64,000 nt of DNA, taken from contig NZ_CP134772.1 of assembly GCF_031882575.1 (NCBI RefSeq), positions 4,706,501 to 4,770,500 of the forward strand. Direction: 5' to 3'. The DNA is from Pseudomonas sp. VD-NE ins (lineage in GTDB: Bacteria > Pseudomonadota > Gammaproteobacteria > Pseudomonadales > Pseudomonadaceae). Below the pieces are notes generated by a model. That model had not been told where the DNA came from. It worked only from the letters and a program-made list of their open reading frames with translations, and made no database searches. Below, one piece after another: positions 53,684 through 63,315 of the stretch (its first letter is position 1; every line of letters starts with the position of its first letter). The position numbers were made by a program, and so were the translations under genes.

Positions 53684-54778
53684 TTAGAGAACTGCTTTCG
53701 GGTAGGAACCCAGCACTTTGAGTGCTACTGCTTCCTGACTGATCTTTTCCAGCACACCTTTGATCAACGGATCACGGTGGTGGCCGACGAAGTCGATGAA
53801 GAACACGTAGGTCCATTTGCCGCTGCGCGACGGACGGGTTTCGATACGGGTCAGGTCGATCCCGTTGTCATGGAACGGCACCAGCAACTCATGGAGCGCG
53901 CCGGGCTTGTTGCTCATCGACACAATGATCGAGGTCTTGTCGTCGCCGGTCGGCGGCACTTCCTGGTTACCGATCATCAGGAAGCGCGTCGAGTTGTCCG
54001 GACGGTCTTCGATCTTCTCGGCCAGACGGGTCAGGCCATACAGCCCTGCCGCCATGTCACCAGCAATCGCCGCCGAGTTCCACTCGCCTTTAACCCGCTT
54101 GGCCGCTTCCGCATTGCTCGATACCGCAACGCGCTCGACATTCGGGTAATGCGCGTCCAGCCACTTGCGGCACTGAGCCAGCGACTGCGCGTGGGAATAG
54201 ATACGGCTGATGCTGTCGGTCTTGGTGTTTTCACCAACCAACAGGTGATGGTGAATGCGCAACTCGACTTCGCCGCAAATCACCATGTCGTGTTCGAGGA
54301 AGCTGTCCAGCGTGTGGTTGACCGCGCCTTCGGTGGAGTTTTCCACCGGCACCACGCCAAAATTCACCGCACCGGCCGCCACTTCACGGAACACTTCGTC
54401 GATCGCCGCCATTGGCTTGCTGATCACCGCATGACCGAAGTGCTTCATCGCCGCTGCCTGGGTGAAAGTGCCTTCAGGGCCGAGGTAAGCCACTTTCAGC
54501 GGCTGCTCCAGCGCCAGGCACGACGACATGATTTCGCGGAACAACCGCGCCATCTCTTCGTTGCCCAGCGGCCCCTGATTGCGTTCCATCACGCGCTTGA
54601 GCACCTGAGCTTCGCGCTCAGGACGATAGAACACCGGCACTTCGCCTTCGGCCAGCGAGGCCATCTTTACTCGCGCGACTTCCTGGGCGCAACGCGCACG
54701 CTCACTGATCAACTCCATGACTTTAGTGTCCAGAGCGTCAATGCGAACGCGCAGTGCCTTGAGTTCTTGCTCGGACAT
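53684..54778 (-). CDS. pheA: PheA, chorismate mutase / prephenate dehydratase
   Basis: A 364-residue bifunctional protein. Residues 1-90: AroQ chorismate mutase helices (LRVRIDALDTKVMELISERA). Residues about 95-270: prephenate dehydratase (VAYLGPEGTFTQAAA, VPVENSTEGAVNHTLD, and NSTRFLMIG). Residues about 280-360: ACT domain (SNKPGALHELLVPF, TRIETRPSRSGKW) for phenylalanine feedback. Its start overlaps the serC stop by one base. Confidence 0.97.
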   Translation of the reverse strand: MSEQELKALRVRIDALDTKVMELISERARCAQEVARVKMASLAEGEVPVFYRPEREAQVLKRVMERNQGPLGNEEMARLFREIMSSCLALEQPLKVAYLGPEGTFTQAAAMKHFGHAVISKPMAAIDEVFREVAAGAVNFGVVPVENSTEGAVNHTLDSFLEHDMVICGEVELRIHHHLLVGENTKTDSISRIYSHAQSLAQCRKWLDAHYPNVERVAVSSNAEAAKRVKGEWNSAAIAGDMAAGLYGLTRLAEKIEDRPDNSTRFLMIGNQEVPPTGDDKTSIIVSMSNKPGALHELLVPFHDNGIDLTRIETRPSRSGKWTYVFFIDFVGHHRDPLIKGVLEKISQEAVALKVLGSYPKAVL

Positions 54779-55863
54779 CAGCCGTGTTCCTTCTCGAATT
54801 CAGCCATGTACACCACCAGCGCATTAACCGCGGTGATGTCGACAGCGTTATAGATGGAAGCGCGCATGCCACCCACGGAGCGGTGGCCCTTGAGGTTGAG
54901 CAAACCGCGCTCTTCGGCACCGACCAGGAACGGCTTGTCCAGACGATCGTCAGCCAGACGGAACGGCACGTTCATCCACGAGCGATCCGACTTGTTGATC
55001 GGGTTGCTGTAGAGGCCACTGGCGTCGATGAAGTCGTACAGCGTGCGCTGCTTGACGTCGTTGAGCTTGGCGATCGCTTCAACGCCACCCTGCTCTTTCA
55101 GCCACTGGAACACCAGACCGGACAGGTACCAGGCCAGAGTCGGCGGGGTGTTGTACATCGAGCCGTTATCGGCCGCGACTTTATAGTCGAGCATGGTCGG
55201 GCACAGCGCGCGCGCCTTGCCCAGCAAGTCTTCGCGGATGATGTTGACGACGATGCCGCTCGGGCCGATGTTTTTCTGCGCGCCAGCGTAGATCATGCCG
55301 AAACGCGAGATGTCGACTGGACGCGACAGAATGTCCGAAGACATGTCAGCTACCAGCGGCACGTCGCCGGTTTCCGGGATCCACTGGAATTCCAGACCAC
55401 CGATGGTTTCATTCGGCGCGTAGTGAACGTAAGCGGCGTCTTTCGACAGCTTCCACTCGTTCTGGCCCGGGATAGCGAAATAGTCGTAAGGCTTGGCGGT
55501 GGCGGCAACGTTGACGTGACCGTAGCGCGAGGCTTCTTCAATGGCTTTCTGCGACCAGATACCGGTGTCGATATAGTCGGCCGAGCCGCCTTCAGGCAGC
55601 AGATTCAGTGGAATCTGCGCGAATTGCTGGCTGGCGCCACCTTGCAGAAACAGCACTTTATAGTTCGACGGGATATTCAGCAGGTCACGCAGATCCTGCT
55701 CGGCCTGGGTGGCAATGGACACGAACTCATCGCTGCGATGGCTCATTTCCATGACCGACAGACCCTTGCCATGCCAATCAAGGAGTTCACCCTGGGCACG
55801 TTGCAGGACAGCTTCAGGAAGCGCCGCAGGACCGGCGCAGAAGTTAAAGGCTCGCTTGCTCAC
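54778..55863 (-). CDS. serC: SerC, phosphoserine aminotransferase
   Basis: A 361-residue PLP enzyme: FNFCAGPAALPEAVL, GGASQQFAQIPLNLL, DMSSDILSRPVDI, and the PLP lysine in YAGAQKNIGPSGIV. It makes phosphoserine in serine biosynthesis and also serves the pyridoxal path (PdxC). A GTG at 55863 was chosen (MSKRAFNF); the frame also opens with a TTG two codons earlier. First gene of the aromatic block after gyrA, with a REPIN and terminator between. Confidence 0.96.
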   Translation of the reverse strand: MSKRAFNFCAGPAALPEAVLQRAQGELLDWHGKGLSVMEMSHRSDEFVSIATQAEQDLRDLLNIPSNYKVLFLQGGASQQFAQIPLNLLPEGGSADYIDTGIWSQKAIEEASRYGHVNVAATAKPYDYFAIPGQNEWKLSKDAAYVHYAPNETIGGLEFQWIPETGDVPLVADMSSDILSRPVDISRFGMIYAGAQKNIGPSGIVVNIIREDLLGKARALCPTMLDYKVAADNGSMYNTPPTLAWYLSGLVFQWLKEQGGVEAIAKLNDVKQRTLYDFIDASGLYSNPINKSDRSWMNVPFRLADDRLDKPFLVGAEERGLLNLKGHRSVGGMRASIYNAVDITAVNALVVYMAEFEKEHG

Positions 55864-55926
55864 ATCCAATCTCGCTCTGATTTGGTGGTATCACGCAATA
55901 AATCACACTACCGATCAACACGGCCC

Positions 55927-56014
55927 TGTGGGAGCGAGCCTGCTCGCGAATGCATCACCGCGGTGCGTCAGAGGTACCGCAGCGCCTGCATTCGCGAGCA
56001 GGCTCGCTCCCACA
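55927..56014. repeat. REPIN (GAGCGAGC class) between gyrA and serC
   Basis: Inverted REP pair, core GTGGGAGCGAGCCTGCTCGC and complement, about 45 bases apart, between gyrA (stop 56095) and serC (start 55863). The inner spacer is itself partly symmetrical (GAATGCA and TGCATTC at its borders). Confidence 0.9.
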
Positions 56015-56053
56015 GGGGATATCCATGATGTCGAAATTTCATACCGGACAAAT

Positions 56054-56088
56054 AACAAGGGGGCGAATTCTCATCCGCCCCCTCGTTT
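56054..56088 (-). terminator. Probable terminator of gyrA
   Basis: Minus-strand stem GAGGGGGCG and CGCCCCCTTG around GATGAGAATT, then TTATTTG. It starts a few bases after the gyrA stop codon. The T-run is short and broken, so termination may be partial. Confidence 0.7.
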
Positions 56089-56094
56089 GTCCGC

Positions 56095-58869
56095 TTATTC
56101 TTGCGGTTCTTCGTCTGCTGCGGCGTCGAGTTGCTGGTCTTCACCGGCATTGTCGTTGACGACAGTGCCTTCGAATTCCTCGCCCTCTTCACCTTCAAGC
56201 TCTTCACCTTCGACTTCCGAAGGCTCCTGAACCCGCTCCAGCCCGACCAGGGTTTCATCCTTGGCCAGTTTGATCAGCGTCACACCTTGAGTGTTACGAC
56301 CCAGGCTCGACACTTCGTCGACACGGGTACGCACCAGAGTGCCCTGATCGGAGATCAGCATGATTTCTTCGCCATCCTGCACCTGAACCGCGCCGACCAG
56401 ACGGCCATTACGTTCGTTGCTGACCATGGCGATTACGCCCTGACCGCCACGCTTGTATTCAGGGAACTCGGTGATCGCCGTACGCTTGCCGTAGCCGCGC
56501 TCGGAAGCCGTCAGGATTTCGCTGCCTTCTTCCGGAATCAGCATGGAGATCAGCTTCTGCCCTTCTGGCAGACGCATGCCACGCACACCGCGGGCGGTAC
56601 GGCCCATGGCGCGAACTTCGGATTCCTTGAAGCGAGTCACTTTGCCGCCGTCGGAGAACAGCATGATTTCCTGCTCGCCATCGGTAATGGCGGCGGAGAT
56701 CAGGATGTCGCCTTCGTCCAGTTCCAGCGCGATCAGACCAACGCTGCGCTGACGGCTGAAGGCCACCAGCGGGGTCTTCTTCACGGTACCGTTGGCGGTC
56801 GACATGAAGATGAACGGGGCTTTTTTGCGGTCGGCAGCCTTGATGCGAGCACGACGTTCTTCATCGGTCTCGTTGCTGTTTTCGATTTCTTCTACATCAG
56901 CCTCGGCGCCCTCGGCTTCTTCTTCATCGGCCTGACGCTTCATGGCTTCGAGATCGACCGGCAGCATGGTGGTGATGTATTCACCTTCGCTCAATGGCAG
57001 AAGGTTGACCAGCGGACGACCACGGGCGGCGCGGGACGCTTCCGGAATCTCGTAGGTCTTGAGCCAGTAAACCTTGCCTTTGCTGGAGAACAGCAGCAGC
57101 GTGGTGTGGCTGTTGGCAACCAGCAGGTGAGCGATGTAGTCCTCATCCTTGACGCCGGTGGCCGACTTGCCTTTACCGCCACGACGCTGAGCCTGGTACG
57201 CAGCCAATGGCTGGGTCTTGGCGTAGCCACCGTGGGAGATGGTCACGACACGCTCTTCTTCCGGGATCATGTCACCCAGGGTCAGGTCGAGACGGGCATC
57301 GAGAATTTCGGTGCGACGCACGTCGCCGTATTCGGCGCGGATCACTTCCAGCTCTTCGCGGATCACTTCCATCAGGCGCACAGCGCTGTTGAGGATGCGG
57401 ATCAGCTCGCCGATCTGGTTGAGGATCTCTTGATACTCGGCCAGCAGTTTTTCGTGTTCCAGACCGGTCAGACGGTGCAGACGCAGTTCCAGAATGGCTT
57501 GCGCCTGTTCTGGCGACAGGAAGTACTTGCCTTCGCGCAGACCGTATTGCGGATCGAGGTTTTCCGGACGGCACGAGTCGGCACCGGCACGCTCAACCAT
57601 CGCGACCACTGCCGAGGATTCCCACGGCGTGCTGATCAGCGCTTCTTTCGCTTCCGAAGGTGTCGGCGAGGCTTTGATCAGGGCGATAACCGGGTCGATG
57701 TTCGACAGGGCAACGGCCTGACCTTCGAGGATGTGACCACGCTCACGCGCCTTGCGCAGTTCGAACACGGTACGGCGGGTAACCACTTCGCGACGGTGAC
57801 GGACGAAGGCTTCCAGCAGATCCTTGAGGTTCAGGATGCGTGGACGGCCATCGATCAGCGCAACGATGTTGATGCCGAAAACCGATTGCAGCTGGGTCTG
57901 GGCGTAGAGATTGTTGAGGATGACCTCAGGCACTTCGCCGCGACGCAGTTCGATCACGACGCGCATACCGTCCTTGTCGGACTCGTCGCGCAGTTCGGTG
58001 ATGCCTTCGAGCTTCTTCTCTTTGACCAGCTCGGCGATCTTCTCGATCAGACGCGCCTTGTTCAGCTGGTACGGCAGCTCGGTGATGACGATCTGCTGAC
58101 GGCCACCGACCTTGTCGATGTCTTCGATGATCGAACGGGCACGCATGTATATACGCCCGCGACCGGTGCGGTAGGCTTCGATGATGCCGGCGCGACCATT
58201 GATGATCGCCGCCGTCGGGAAGTCCGGACCGGGGATGTATTGCATCAGTTCATCGACGGTCAGCTCAGGGTTGTCGATGAGCGCCAGGCAACCGTCGATG
58301 ACTTCACCGAGGTTGTGCGGCGGAATGTTGGTCGCCATGCCCACGGCGATACCGCTGGAGCCATTGACCAGCAGGTTGGGGATACGGGTCGGCATGACCG
58401 CCGGGATCATTTCGGTGCCGTCGTAGTTCGGCACCCAGTCCACGGTTTCCTTGTGCAGGTCAGCCAGCAGCTCGTGCGCCAGTTTGGTCATGCGCACTTC
58501 GGTGTATCGCATGGCCGCAGCGTTATCGCCGTCGACCGAACCGAAGTTGCCCTGACCGTCTACCAGCAGGTAGCGCAGGGAGAAAGGCTGAGCCATACGA
58601 ACGATGGTGTCGTACACCGCAGTGTCACCGTGCGGGTGATACTTACCGATCACGTCGCCGACAACACGGGCAGATTTCTTGTACGGCTTGTTGAAGTCGT
58701 TGCCCAGCTCGCTCATCGCGAACAGTACGCGACGGTGCACGGGCTTGAGGCCATCGCGCGCATCCGGCAGTGCACGGCCGACGATCACGCTCATCGCGTA
58801 GTCGAGGTAGGACTGTTTCAGCTCGTCTTCGATATTGACCGGGAGGATTTCTTTGGCCAGTTCGCCCAT
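56095..58869 (-). CDS. gyrA: DNA gyrase subunit A
   Basis: A 924-residue type II topoisomerase subunit. The N-terminal breakage-reunion domain has [14 protein letters not shown], the quinolone region [17 protein letters not shown] (Thr83 and Asp87, the usual sensitive residues in Pseudomonas) and the active-site tyrosine in [11 protein letters not shown] (Tyr122). The C-terminal beta-pinwheel contains the GyrA box (QRRGGKGK). An acidic insert (about 660-700) and an acidic tail are present. The ATG at 58869 gives the standard [17 protein letters not shown]. Confidence 0.98.
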   Translation of the reverse strand: MGELAKEILPVNIEDELKQSYLDYAMSVIVGRALPDARDGLKPVHRRVLFAMSELGNDFNKPYKKSARVVGDVIGKYHPHGDTAVYDTIVRMAQPFSLRYLLVDGQGNFGSVDGDNAAAMRYTEVRMTKLAHELLADLHKETVDWVPNYDGTEMIPAVMPTRIPNLLVNGSSGIAVGMATNIPPHNLGEVIDGCLALIDNPELTVDELMQYIPGPDFPTAAIINGRAGIIEAYRTGRGRIYMRARSIIEDIDKVGGRQQIVITELPYQLNKARLIEKIAELVKEKKLEGITELRDESDKDGMRVVIELRRGEVPEVILNNLYAQTQLQSVFGINIVALIDGRPRILNLKDLLEAFVRHRREVVTRRTVFELRKARERGHILEGQAVALSNIDPVIALIKASPTPSEAKEALISTPWESSAVVAMVERAGADSCRPENLDPQYGLREGKYFLSPEQAQAILELRLHRLTGLEHEKLLAEYQEILNQIGELIRILNSAVRLMEVIREELEVIRAEYGDVRRTEILDARLDLTLGDMIPEEERVVTISHGGYAKTQPLAAYQAQRRGGKGKSATGVKDEDYIAHLLVANSHTTLLLFSSKGKVYWLKTYEIPEASRAARGRPLVNLLPLSEGEYITTMLPVDLEAMKRQADEEEAEGAEADVEEIENSNETDEERRARIKAADRKKAPFIFMSTANGTVKKTPLVAFSRQRSVGLIALELDEGDILISAAITDGEQEIMLFSDGGKVTRFKESEVRAMGRTARGVRGMRLPEGQKLISMLIPEEGSEILTASERGYGKRTAITEFPEYKRGGQGVIAMVSNERNGRLVGAVQVQDGEEIMLISDQGTLVRTRVDEVSSLGRNTQGVTLIKLAKDETLVGLERVQEPSEVEGEELEGEEGEEFEGTVVNDNAGEDQQLDAAADEEPQE

Positions 58870-59190
58870 GAGAAGCCTGATTCCTTTTTCTGGTGAAACT
58901 TCGTCATATCCATGTGGGAGCAACGAAGCTCGTCGGGGCCGGCCGAGTGCCATGCGCCGACTTACGACAAATCAACATTGGATCGCGGATTTGCGCAGTA
59001 AAGACAGCTCCGTGGAGCTGCCTCGGAAAACGCCGGATGTTATCACAAAGGCCGCCACGCACCTATCCCCCTGATGCGCATGGAGCATAGTTAGTTGACC
59101 GGTGACAGGCTTAACGGGGACGAGAGAGGCTCAGAGCTTCTTTGAATGCAGAATTGGGGCTTGGTTTGCAGGTGTTTATTGACTTTTAGG
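58870..59190 (-). promoter_or_regulatory. gyrA upstream region with leader hairpin
   Basis: The gap between gyrA and mtnA totals 423 bases; the last part is a REPIN (59191-59272). A near-palindrome CAGCTCCG/TGGAGCTG lies at 59005-59020, about 135 bases before the gyrA start, and could form a hairpin in the leader. No clear -35 and -10 pair was identified. No open frame here looks like a gene. Confidence 0.4.
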
Positions 59191-59272
59191 GCCTCATCGC
59201 TGGCAAGCCAGCTCCCACAGGATCAGTGGCGAACACAAAACCTGTGGGAGCTGGCTTGCCAGCGATGGCGTC
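59191..59272. repeat. REPIN (GCTGGC class) after mtnA
   Basis: Inverted pair with core GTGGGAGCTGGCTTGCCAGC and complement, separated by about 30 bases; same class as 7081. It lies 20 bases past the mtnA stop codon. Confidence 0.9.
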
Positions 59273-59292
59273 CGAACAGACGCCAAAGCCAA

Positions 59293-60369
59293 TCAGTGCA
59301 GGCGTTTACGGCACATCAACTGGGCCATTTTCGCGGTGTCCGGACGCTCGACGATGCCTTTTTCGGTGACGATCGCGTCGATGAGATCCGCCGGGGTCAC
59401 GTCAAACACCGGGTTGAACGCTTCAACGTCCGCGCCGACACGCTTGCCGCCAACTTCCAGCAACTCGGCGCCGTCACGCTCTTCGATGGGGATGTCGTCA
59501 CCACTGGCCAGATTCATGTCGATGGTCGAACTTGGCGCCACCACCATGAAACGCACGCCATGGTGCATGGCGTTGACCGCCAGTTGGTAGGTGCCGATCT
59601 TGTTCGCCACGTCGCCGTTGGCGGTGATGCGGTCAGCACCAACGATCACCCAGGTCACGCCTTTGGTTTTCATGATGTGTGCAGCGGCGGAATCGGCATT
59701 CAGCGTGACCGGGATGCCTTCGTTGGCCAGTTCCCACGCAGTCAGGCGTGAACCCTGCAACCATGGGCGGGTTTCGTCGGCGTAAACGCGCTCGACCATG
59801 CCTTCAATAAAGGCTGCGCGAATCACCCCCAACGCTGTCCCGAAACCGCCAGTAGCCAGCGCGCCGGTGTTGCAGTGGGTCAGAATGGCCTGAGCATTGC
59901 CCTGATGCTTGCGGATCAGATCAACGCCGAGCTGGGCCATGGTCAGGTTGGCTTCACGATCGCTTTCGTGGATGGCGATGGCTTCTGCTTCCAGTGCCGC
60001 CAGCGGATCGGCGTTCTTTTTCAAGCGATCGAGGCGATCGTGCATGCGACCGAGGGCCCAGAACAGATTGACCGCGGTCGGACGAGAATCGGCCAGCAAG
60101 GCAAAGTCTTCCTCCAGCGCCGCGTACCAGTCACCACCTGCAGCGATCCGCGTCCGGGCTGCGAGAACAATGCCATACGCGGCACTGATGCCGATGGCCG
60201 GCGCGCCACGTACCACCATCGAGCGAATCGCCTCAGCCACGCCGGCGGCGCTGGTGTAGGCAATCCAGGTTTCTTCGAACGGCAAAATACGCTGATCCAG
60301 CAGGTGGAGCGCGCCATCTCGCCAATCGATGGCCTTTACTTTCTCCGCAGCCAACAGTCGATCGCGCAT
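59293..60369 (-). CDS. mtnA: MtnA, S-methyl-5-thioribose-1-phosphate isomerase
   Basis: A 358-residue isomerase of the eIF2B-like family: [16 protein letters not shown], the catalytic cysteine in [14 protein letters not shown] and the aspartate in [18 protein letters not shown]. It converts methylthioribose-1-phosphate to methylthioribulose-1-phosphate in methionine salvage. It is divergent from mtaD across 108 bases, and the two act in the same pathway. Confidence 0.96.
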   Translation of the reverse strand: MRDRLLAAEKVKAIDWRDGALHLLDQRILPFEETWIAYTSAAGVAEAIRSMVVRGAPAIGISAAYGIVLAARTRIAAGGDWYAALEEDFALLADSRPTAVNLFWALGRMHDRLDRLKKNADPLAALEAEAIAIHESDREANLTMAQLGVDLIRKHQGNAQAILTHCNTGALATGGFGTALGVIRAAFIEGMVERVYADETRPWLQGSRLTAWELANEGIPVTLNADSAAAHIMKTKGVTWVIVGADRITANGDVANKIGTYQLAVNAMHHGVRFMVVAPSSTIDMNLASGDDIPIEERDGAELLEVGGKRVGADVEAFNPVFDVTPADLIDAIVTEKGIVERPDTAKMAQLMCRKRLH

Positions 60370-60477
60370 CCCTCACCCCGCACTCATGAACAAAAGCCGT
60401 CGATTATAGCGATCCCCCCGCGAAGACGCTCGGGTATACTTCGCCATCCTTTACAAAAGCACTGGAACCGACCCTCG

Positions 60478-61812
60478 ATGCCGAAACCTGCCATTGCGCT
60501 CGACTTATTATTGCTGCCGACCTGGCTGGTACCCGTCGAACCTGCAGGCGTTGTGCTCAAGGAACACGGCCTGGGCATCCGTGACGGTCGCATCGTGTTT
60601 ATCGGCCCGCGCGCCGAAGCATTGAAGTGTAACGCCACTGAAATCCGCGAACTGCCGGATGTGCTGCTCGCTCCGGGCCTGATCAATGCGCACGGCCACG
60701 CAGCGATGACGCTGTTCCGTGGCCTGGCCGACGATCTGCCGCTGATGACCTGGCTGGAAAACCACATCTGGCCGGCGGAAGCCAAGTGGGTCGATGAAGA
60801 TTTCGTTCGTGATGGCACTGATCTGGCCATCGCCGAGCAGATCAAGGGCGGCATCAGCTGTTTCTCGGACATGTATTTCTTCCCGAAAGTCGCCAGCGAG
60901 CGCGTGCACAACAGTGGCATTCGCGCGCAGATCGCCATTCCGATCCTTGATTTCCCGATTCCGGGCGCCAGCAGTGCCGACGAAGCCATTCGTCAGGGCG
61001 TCGAACTGTTCGGCGATCTCAAGCACCATGAACGGATCAAGATCACTTTCGGCCCCCATGCACCGTACACCGTCGGCGACGAGAATCTCGAGAAAATCCG
61101 CGTGATTGCCGAGGAACTGGACGCGGCGATCCACATGCATGTCCACGAAACGGCGTTCGAAGTCCAGCAAGCGCTGGAGCAACACGGTGAACGCCCGCTC
61201 GCCCGCCTCGGTCGTCTGGGCCTGCTCGGCCCGCGCTTCCAGGCCGTGCACATGACCCAGATCAGCGATGACGACCTGACGTTGCTGGTAGAAAGCAACA
61301 CCAGCGTGATCCACTGCCCGGAATCGAACCTGAAACTCGCCAGCGGCTTCTGCCCGGTCGAGCGTTTGTGGCAGGCTGGCGTCAACGTGGCCGTTGGCAC
61401 CGATGGCGCTGCCAGCAATAACGATCTGGACCTGCTCGGCGAAACCCGCACCGCGGCCCTGCTGGCCAAAGCCGTCGCCGGTTCGGCCACCGCACTGGAC
61501 GCCCATCGGGCGCTGCGCATGGCCACATTAAATGGCGCGCGCGCACTGGGAATCGAAGCACAGGTTGGCTCCCTGGAAATCGGCAAAGCCGCCGACATCG
61601 TCGCTTTCGACCTGTCCGGCCTGGCGCAGCAACCGGTGTATGACCCGGTTTCGCAGCTTATCTATGCCACCGGTCGCGACTGCGTGAAACACCTGTGGGT
61701 TGCAGGCAAGCAACTGCTCGACGACCGGCGCCTGACCCGACTCGACGAAGAACAATTGGGCGCTACCGCCCGGGCCTGGGGCCAGCGCATCAGCGGCCAC
61801 ACCGAATCGTAA
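60478..61812 (+). CDS. mtaD: 5-methylthioadenosine / S-adenosylhomocysteine deaminase
   Basis: A 444-residue TRZ/ATZ-type amidohydrolase: metal motif [37 protein letters not shown], and [14 protein letters not shown] with the catalytic Asp. The P. aeruginosa orthologue beside mtnA deaminates methylthioadenosine to methylthioinosine. The frame extends far upstream through mtnA, so the ATG at 60478 was chosen. Its pairing with mtnA and its position before ubiG support the assignment. Confidence 0.93.
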   Translation: MPKPAIALDLLLLPTWLVPVEPAGVVLKEHGLGIRDGRIVFIGPRAEALKCNATEIRELPDVLLAPGLINAHGHAAMTLFRGLADDLPLMTWLENHIWPAEAKWVDEDFVRDGTDLAIAEQIKGGISCFSDMYFFPKVASERVHNSGIRAQIAIPILDFPIPGASSADEAIRQGVELFGDLKHHERIKITFGPHAPYTVGDENLEKIRVIAEELDAAIHMHVHETAFEVQQALEQHGERPLARLGRLGLLGPRFQAVHMTQISDDDLTLLVESNTSVIHCPESNLKLASGFCPVERLWQAGVNVAVGTDGAASNNDLDLLGETRTAALLAKAVAGSATALDAHRALRMATLNGARALGIEAQVGSLEIGKAADIVAFDLSGLAQQPVYDPVSQLIYATGRDCVKHLWVAGKQLLDDRRLTRLDEEQLGATARAWGQRISGHTES

Positions 61813-61868
61813 ACACCCCGGCGCAAACGCCAGGGCTACAGCCTTTTTCAAGTTTCAGAGGATTTAAC

Positions 61869-62567
61869 ATGAGCAACGTCGACCACGCCGAAATCGCCAA
61901 ATTCGAAGCCCTGGCCCATCGCTGGTGGGACCGCGAAAGCGAATTCAAACCGCTGCACGACATCAACCCGCTGCGGGTCAACTGGATTGACGAGCGGGTC
62001 AATCTGGCCGGCAAGAAAGTTCTCGACGTCGGTTGCGGCGGCGGCATTCTCAGCGAAGCCATGGCCCAGCGTGGCGCCACTGTGATGGGCATCGACATGG
62101 GCGAAGCGCCGCTGGCGGTCGCGCAACTGCATCAGCTGGAGTCCGGCGTCAGCGTCGAATACCGCCAGATCACCGCCGAAGCCCTGGCCGAAGAAATGCC
62201 CGAGCAGTTCGACGTGGTGACTTGCCTGGAGATGCTCGAGCACGTACCGGATCCATCGTCGGTCATCCGCGCCTGCTTCCGCATGGTCAAGCCGGGCGGC
62301 CAGGTGTTCTTCTCGACCATCAACCGCAACCCGAAGGCTTACCTGTTCGCCATCATCGGCGCTGAATACATCATGAAGCTGCTGCCGCGCGGCACCCACG
62401 ACTTCAAGAAATTCATCCGCCCGTCCGAGCTCGGCGCCTGGAGCCGCATGGCCGGCCTGACCGTCAAGGACATCATCGGCCTGACTTACAACCCGCTGAC
62501 CAAGCACTACAAACTGGCCAACGACGTTGACGTCAACTACATGATCCAGACCCTGCGCGAGGAGTAA
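61869..62567 (+). CDS. ubiG: UbiG, ubiquinone biosynthesis O-methyltransferase
   Basis: A 232-residue SAM-dependent methyltransferase: [29 protein letters not shown] and [21 protein letters not shown], all typical of UbiG. It performs both O-methylations in ubiquinone synthesis. The frame opens upstream inside mtaD, but [21 protein letters not shown] at 61869 is the conserved start, with AGAGGA upstream. mupP starts 4 bases after it ends. Confidence 0.96.
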   Translation: MSNVDHAEIAKFEALAHRWWDRESEFKPLHDINPLRVNWIDERVNLAGKKVLDVGCGGGILSEAMAQRGATVMGIDMGEAPLAVAQLHQLESGVSVEYRQITAEALAEEMPEQFDVVTCLEMLEHVPDPSSVIRACFRMVKPGGQVFFSTINRNPKAYLFAIIGAEYIMKLLPRGTHDFKKFIRPSELGAWSRMAGLTVKDIIGLTYNPLTKHYKLANDVDVNYMIQTLREE

Positions 62568-62571
62568 GCCG

Positions 62572-63243
62572 ATGGCCATCAGAGCAGTTCTCTTCGACAT
62601 GGACGGCACCCTGCTCGACACGGCGCCGGACTTCATCGCCATCTGCCAGGCGATGCGCGCGGATCGCGGCTTGCCGCCGATCAACGACAAGCACATCCGC
62701 GACGAGATTTCCGGCGGCGCGAAAGCCATGGTCGCGGTGACGTTCTCGATGGATCCGGAATCGCCGGGCTTCGAGGAGCTGCGCCTGGAGTTCCTTGAGC
62801 GCTATCTGGTCGGCTGCGCGGTGCACAGCAAACTGTTCGACGGCATGGGCGAACTGCTCGCCGATATCGAGAAGGCCAACCTGATCTGGGGCGTGGTGAC
62901 CAACAAGCCGTTGCGTTTTGCCGAGCCGATCATGCAGCAACTCGGGCTGGCCGAGCGTTCGGCACTGCTGATCTGCCCGGATCACGTGAAGAACAGCAAG
63001 CCGGATCCGGAGCCATTGATCCTTGCGTGCAAGATGCTTGATCTGGATCCGGCGACGGTGCTGTTTGTCGGCGATGATCTGCGTGATATCGAATCGGGGC
63101 GCGATGCCGGAACGAAAACCGCTGCGGTGACGTTTGGTTATATCCATCCGGACGACAACCCGCGCCACTGGGGAGCGGATGTCGTGGTGGATCATCCGTC
63201 GGAGTTGCGCAAGGTGCTCGATAGCGCGCTTTGCAGTTGCTGA
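62572..63243 (+). CDS. mupP: MupP, N-acetylmuramic acid 6-phosphate phosphatase
   Basis: A 223-residue HAD phosphatase: [15 protein letters not shown] (nucleophile Asp), a VVTNKPLRF motif, and [10 protein letters not shown] with [16 protein letters not shown]. In Pseudomonas the gene downstream of ubiG is MupP, which dephosphorylates MurNAc-6-phosphate in cell-wall recycling and so affects fosfomycin tolerance and AmpC control. A phosphoglycolate phosphatase label (Gph) is the usual automatic alternative. Confidence 0.9.
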   Translation: MAIRAVLFDMDGTLLDTAPDFIAICQAMRADRGLPPINDKHIRDEISGGAKAMVAVTFSMDPESPGFEELRLEFLERYLVGCAVHSKLFDGMGELLADIEKANLIWGVVTNKPLRFAEPIMQQLGLAERSALLICPDHVKNSKPDPEPLILACKMLDLDPATVLFVGDDLRDIESGRDAGTKTAAVTFGYIHPDDNPRHWGADVVVDHPSELRKVLDSALCSC

Positions 63244-63271
63244 GACCTGACGCAGAGCGTCATTGGTTGCA

Positions 63272-63292
63272 TTCCCACGCAAAGCGTGGGAA
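63272..63292. repeat. Short palindromic repeat (TTCCCACGC / GCGTGGGAA)
   Basis: Perfect 9-bp inverted repeat around AAA, a sequence widely dispersed in pseudomonads, between mupP and the next gene. A related half-copy CGCAGAGCG lies just upstream at 63251-63259. No T-run follows. Confidence 0.8.
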
Positions 63293-63315
63293 CGATCTGA
63301 CTTGATGAGGTTTTT

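Noticed and set aside
51168..53721. Long plus-strand frames opposite tyrA-aroA and hisC.
   Set aside because: Antisense to established genes, without motifs or ribosome sites.
56101..58896. A 931-codon open frame on the plus strand antisense to gyrA.
   Set aside because: It lies almost exactly opposite gyrA, with the shadow composition expected from high-GC codon bias and no recognisable motifs.
58912..58935. A REP-like fragment (TGTGGGAGCAACGAAGCTCG) just before gyrA.
   Set aside because: Only the first half resembles the REP core and the palindrome is poorly kept, so I did not call it a REP.
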